Positions 33,127-35,496 of a stretch of DNA of 35,496 nt are shown piece by piece. How positions within the stretch are numbered: the first letter of the stretch is position 1; every line of letters starts with the position of its first letter. The position numbers were made by a program, and so were the translations under genes. Source of the DNA: Lachnospiraceae bacterium (GTDB taxonomy: Bacteria > Bacillota > Clostridia > Lachnospirales > Lachnospiraceae); assembly GCA_900757195.1 (NCBI GenBank), contig CAAEMZ010000036.1:1-35496 (forward strand), read 5' to 3'. The notes under the pieces are model-generated. The model was given only the letters and a program-made list of their open reading frames with translations, ran no database searches and was not told the origin of the DNA.

Positions 33127-33148
33127 CCATGCTGTCTGCCTTTTCTTT
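33127..33148 (+). terminator. Right arm and T-run of the pot-operon terminator
   Basis: CCATG (33127-33131) and TGTCTGCCTTT (33133-33143) pair with 31563-31578. TTTTCTTT closes the unit. With the IS removed, the loop would be about six bases. Confidence 0.72.
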
Positions 33149-33202
33149 GCAATAGAATAATATTTCCTTATGGTCTGCCATTTCTGACAAACGCCTGTAA
33201 AA

Positions 33203-34069
33203 TCATTCGGATAAACGCCATCTTTCATTTAAAATCGCAAAGCCCAGAATCAGAATCCCGCCGACTGTCTGGAAGGGCGTGATACCTTCTCCGAGAAACA
33301 CAACGGAAACAACGACCGCCACAAAGGGGTCGATATAGCTGAGAATCGCCGCTTCCTGCCCCGGCAGCTCCTTAAGTGAGGAAAAATACATGCAATAGGT
33401 AATGCCCGTATGGAAAAGGCCAACGACCAGCAGATTAACCCACCCGATACCGCTCAGACGTTCAAGATGCAGTCCCCCTGTCGCAAAGACATAGGGCATC
33501 AAAACCATAATCGCCGCAATAAACTGTAAAAATGTCCGGTGGATCCCTGTAACATTTTTTATAAATTTATTCAGCAATATCACTGTGGCATAAAACACGG
33601 CGGCGCCAAGCCCGAACAAAATCCCCTTCAGATTTGTACCGGAATGTTCAAAACCGCTGACCCCGATAATCATAATGACGCCAAGCGTCGACATAACAAA
33701 GCACAATCCCTGCCTTTTTGTCAGCTTTTCCTTAAAAAGGAAGGGACAAACCGCTGTTACCAGCACAGGTGCAAAGTAATAGCTCAGCGTTGCGATCGAG
33801 ACGGTTGTATACTTATATGCTTCAAACAGAAAAATCCAGTTAATCCCCATGGAAACTCCGGAGAAAAGGAGCAGTGGAAGCTCTTTCCCAATGTCCGCAA
33901 AATGAACTTTGCTTCCGCTGAACACCAGATAAACGCCAATCAGGATTGCCGCCAGAACCGCTCTGCAAAGCGCCAGCTCGCCGGAAGAAAGCGGAACGTG
34001 GCGGACAAACAATCCCAGTGTTCCGAAAATTATCATCGAAGAAATAAGAAATACTCTTGCTTTTTTCAT
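33203..34069 (-). CDS. EamA/DMT-family transporter
   Basis: This 288-residue protein has about ten membrane helices in two EamA repeats. It belongs to the drug/metabolite transporter group, which exports amino acids, nucleotides or other small metabolites. The ATG at 34069 has GGGGGCG upstream; the reading from 34093 adds 8 residues. The GNAT gene ends 49 bp upstream on the same strand, so they may share a transcript. The substrate is not readable. Confidence 0.87.
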   Translation of the reverse strand: MKKARVFLISSMIIFGTLGLFVRHVPLSSGELALCRAVLAAILIGVYLVFSGSKVHFADIGKELPLLLFSGVSMGINWIFLFEAYKYTTVSIATLSYYFAPVLVTAVCPFLFKEKLTKRQGLCFVMSTLGVIMIIGVSGFEHSGTNLKGILFGLGAAVFYATVILLNKFIKNVTGIHRTFLQFIAAIMVLMPYVFATGGLHLERLSGIGWVNLLVVGLFHTGITYCMYFSSLKELPGQEAAILSYIDPFVAVVVSVVFLGEGITPFQTVGGILILGFAILNERWRLSE

Positions 34070-34117
34070 ATTAGCGCCCCCAATAATCGTCAATTAAGTC
34101 CTAATCAGAATAACACA

Positions 34118-34975
34118 TCATAGTTTCTTCTCCATTTCGTACTGTTGCACAAACACTCTGAAACCTGATTGTTTCAGAAACATATTCAAAGCTTCATCTC
34201 TCTCATCGATGTTAAGCATTTTTATCTTAGGGCTTCCAGTTTGCTCCTGCAAATACCGCATGATGTCTGTGGCTGCGCCCAGCCTGCGATATTCAGGCTT
34301 TACCGCCAACTGAACAATATCACCGTTTGCTTTATTTATCATACCATAGCCGATCAGCTTTCCGGATATTTCGGCAAGAATACAGGCAAATGAATCCGCT
34401 ATGGCACATACAGAATCCATAGAATTCTGCCAGGATGGCGAATAATCCCAAAAGCTTTTCGCACATTCCCACTGTTCCGGTGTAAGTGCCCGCGAAGGAA
34501 AAATCCGCCACCGCCTGCTTTCATCAGATTTTCTTTCATTTTTTTCTGTCACGCAGCAATTCAGACTGCGCTTAATCTGAAAGCCCTGTTTTTTATACAG
34601 AGAAACCGCAGCCATATTTTCCTGAATCACCTCCAACTGATACCTGCCTATACCATTATCCTGGCATATGGTTTGTACCATACTCAGCATTTTCTGTGTA
34701 ATCCCTCTTTTTCGAAAAGCAGGAATCACTCCGGTTCCAAGGTCATAAATGGTCTTTTCTCCATCCCAATATCGCACACCATTTAAAACGATACCTGTCA
34801 GCTCTCCATGCTCAAAAGCGCCAACCGACATACCGGGCATATAACCGTTTCTTTTAAGATTCGTTTCAAAGGCCTCATATGGCATATCAACCGGCACCTG
34901 ATAATCCGAAAACGCCTGTCTGAATGTCTGATATAAACAGAATGTGTCTGTCTTTTCTAATGTTTGATATTCCAT
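34118..34975 (-). CDS. Double-domain GNAT N-acetyltransferase
   Basis: This 285-residue protein has two GNAT-like halves. The first (about 1-140) has the acetyl-CoA loop AFRKRGITQKML and ENMAAVSLYKKQGFQI. The second (about 150-285) has QLAVKPEYRRLGAATDIM and DERDEALNMFLKQSGF. The target is unknown. AGGAGG lies upstream of the ATG, with a 7-bp inverted repeat just before it. An amino-acid or drug acetyltransferase paired with the downstream exporter is possible but is inference. Confidence 0.86.
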   Translation of the reverse strand: MEYQTLEKTDTFCLYQTFRQAFSDYQVPVDMPYEAFETNLKRNGYMPGMSVGAFEHGELTGIVLNGVRYWDGEKTIYDLGTGVIPAFRKRGITQKMLSMVQTICQDNGIGRYQLEVIQENMAAVSLYKKQGFQIKRSLNCCVTEKNERKSDESRRWRIFPSRALTPEQWECAKSFWDYSPSWQNSMDSVCAIADSFACILAEISGKLIGYGMINKANGDIVQLAVKPEYRRLGAATDIMRYLQEQTGSPKIKMLNIDERDEALNMFLKQSGFRVFVQQYEMEKKL

Positions 34976-34996
34976 GCTGTATTCACCTTTTCCTCC

Positions 34997-35014
34997 TGCA
35001 AATTCATATTTGCA
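34997..35014. repeat. Small inverted repeat next to the GNAT ribosome site
   Basis: TGCAAAT and ATTTGCA (34997-35003, 35008-35014) flank a 4-nt loop. It abuts the AGGAGG site of the GNAT gene on the minus strand. It may be a weak RNA hairpin or an operator. Confidence 0.4.
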
Positions 35015-35160
35015 ACTGACTTTATTCTATCAAATTTCGATACAAAAATCTATGCCCAAGGGTCAGCCTGAAACTTAAAAAGGCTTTCAATCAGCTTTTT
35101 TGGCAAAACAGTTTCTCCTTTTATTCAATAGATTTTTTCACCGGGATAATAGGCAAAATT

Positions 35161-35191
35161 CTAAAACAGAGGCGGCTGCCCTCAGCCGCCT
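35161..35191 (-). terminator. Terminator of the small membrane-protein gene
   Basis: A perfect 9-bp GC-rich stem (35170-35178 with 35183-35191) has a 4-nt loop. On the minus strand CTGTTTTAG follows. It lies 35 bp past the stop of the 76-residue gene. Confidence 0.6.
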
Positions 35192-35225
35192 GATTACCGC
35201 CCTTTTAAGAGGACAGGATATGTCG

Positions 35226-35456
35226 TCATTTGTCATTTCTTCTTAATGTAATAACTGCATGGCATATCAAGCCAAATACAAGAGAAAAACAGCCGCCGCC
35301 AAATAGCGATGCTCCCCATCCTGCACCCGACATTGTCATAAAACCGCCAATAAAGCAAATACCAATGCCAATAAAGATACCAACCGCGTAAAATAATCCG
35401 ATTGCCATATCATACCTATTAAAAGGTCGTTTTGTTTTTTCCATATTTGTTTCCAT
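35226..35456 (-). CDS. Small two-helix membrane protein, unknown
   Basis: This 76-residue protein has two hydrophobic helices (about 18-38 and 47-70) joined by a Gly-rich turn (MSGAGWGAS) and charged ends. The ATG at 35456 has AAGGAGG 11 bases upstream. A longer reading from 35489 adds 11 residues. In another frame a possible end of an upstream gene (TAA at about 35469-35467) overlaps the ribosome site, so it may be the second gene of an operon running in from outside. No family is recognised. Confidence 0.6.
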   Translation of the reverse strand: METNMEKTKRPFNRYDMAIGLFYAVGIFIGIGICFIGGFMTMSGAGWGASLFGGGCFSLVFGLICHAVITLRRNDK

Positions 35457-35496
35457 TTTTATTATTACCTCCTTCGCAAAATCGTCCATGTGGACG

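Noticed and set aside
31580..33127. A target-site duplication flanking the IS
   Set aside because: The three bases on the left (AAA) and on the right (CAC) do not match, and shifting the ends does not give a clear repeat.
1..35496. CRISPR arrays, tRNA or rRNA genes, prophage or plasmid functions
   Set aside because: No regularly spaced repeats, tRNA-like folds, rRNA stretches, phage structural genes or replication genes were seen.

Overview
The window looks like chromosome of an anaerobic, low-to-mid GC Firmicute, most likely Clostridia of the Lachnospiraceae type. This is inferred from strong AGGAGG ribosome sites, extended -10 promoters, a DUF4317 protein, a two-gene SufC/SufB system, a stand-alone AICAR transformylase paired with an archaeal-type IMP cyclohydrolase, and a potA-potB-potCD operon. 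Most of it is ordinary core genome on both strands. The one clear mobile element is an IS3-family insertion near the right end.

Layout. 1-3450 (minus): an operon-like run of a TcdA-type E1-like dehydratase, a BspA-type leucine-rich repeat protein, a DUF2201/VWA-like protein and a MoxR-type AAA ATPase that leaves the window. 3537-7232 (minus): response regulator and sensor kinase, then a hairpin/promoter, then an ABC-2 exporter (ATPase and permease). 7505-8488 (plus): an Rpn/YhgA-type PD-(D/E)XK protein. 8685-12615 (minus): phospholipase D-like protein, deoxyinosine/uracil glycosylase, and purO-purH for the last two steps of IMP synthesis. 12794-13456 (plus): a small alarmone synthetase. 13526-15197 (minus): sufC-sufB. 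15425-16600 (plus): DUF4317. 16685-18067 (minus): Spx/ArsC-like protein and adenosine deaminase. 18195-19748 (plus): ABC-F protein. 19749-23401 (minus): M20 amidohydrolase, ferritin and a COG3044-type ATPase. 23533-24441 (plus): RluA-family pseudouridine synthase. 24670-27030 (minus): dgkA, a phasin-like protein and a UbiB-family kinase. 27219-31524 (plus): polyamine ABC transporter. 31583-33124: IS3-family element. 33203-34975 (minus): DMT transporter and double-GNAT acetyltransferase. 35226-35456 (minus): small membrane protein.

The most unusual points are these. The IS sits in the loop of what reads as the terminator of the pot operon, and carries its own terminator facing that operon. PotA has about 170 residues with two related repeats inserted in its TOBE region. 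Two imperfect 22-bp direct repeats, 42 bp apart, lie over and upstream of the pot promoter. One palindromic TTGCAA can act as the -35 box for two divergent promoters. The MoxR/VWA/LRR module is joined to tcdA, and its VWA protein has a metallopeptidase-like HxxxH without the catalytic Glu. No CRISPR array, tRNA, rRNA or prophage was seen, and no gene-free stretch exceeds 300 bases. No system here can be called undescribed with confidence; the MoxR/VWA/LRR/E1-like operon and the modified pot system are the best candidates.
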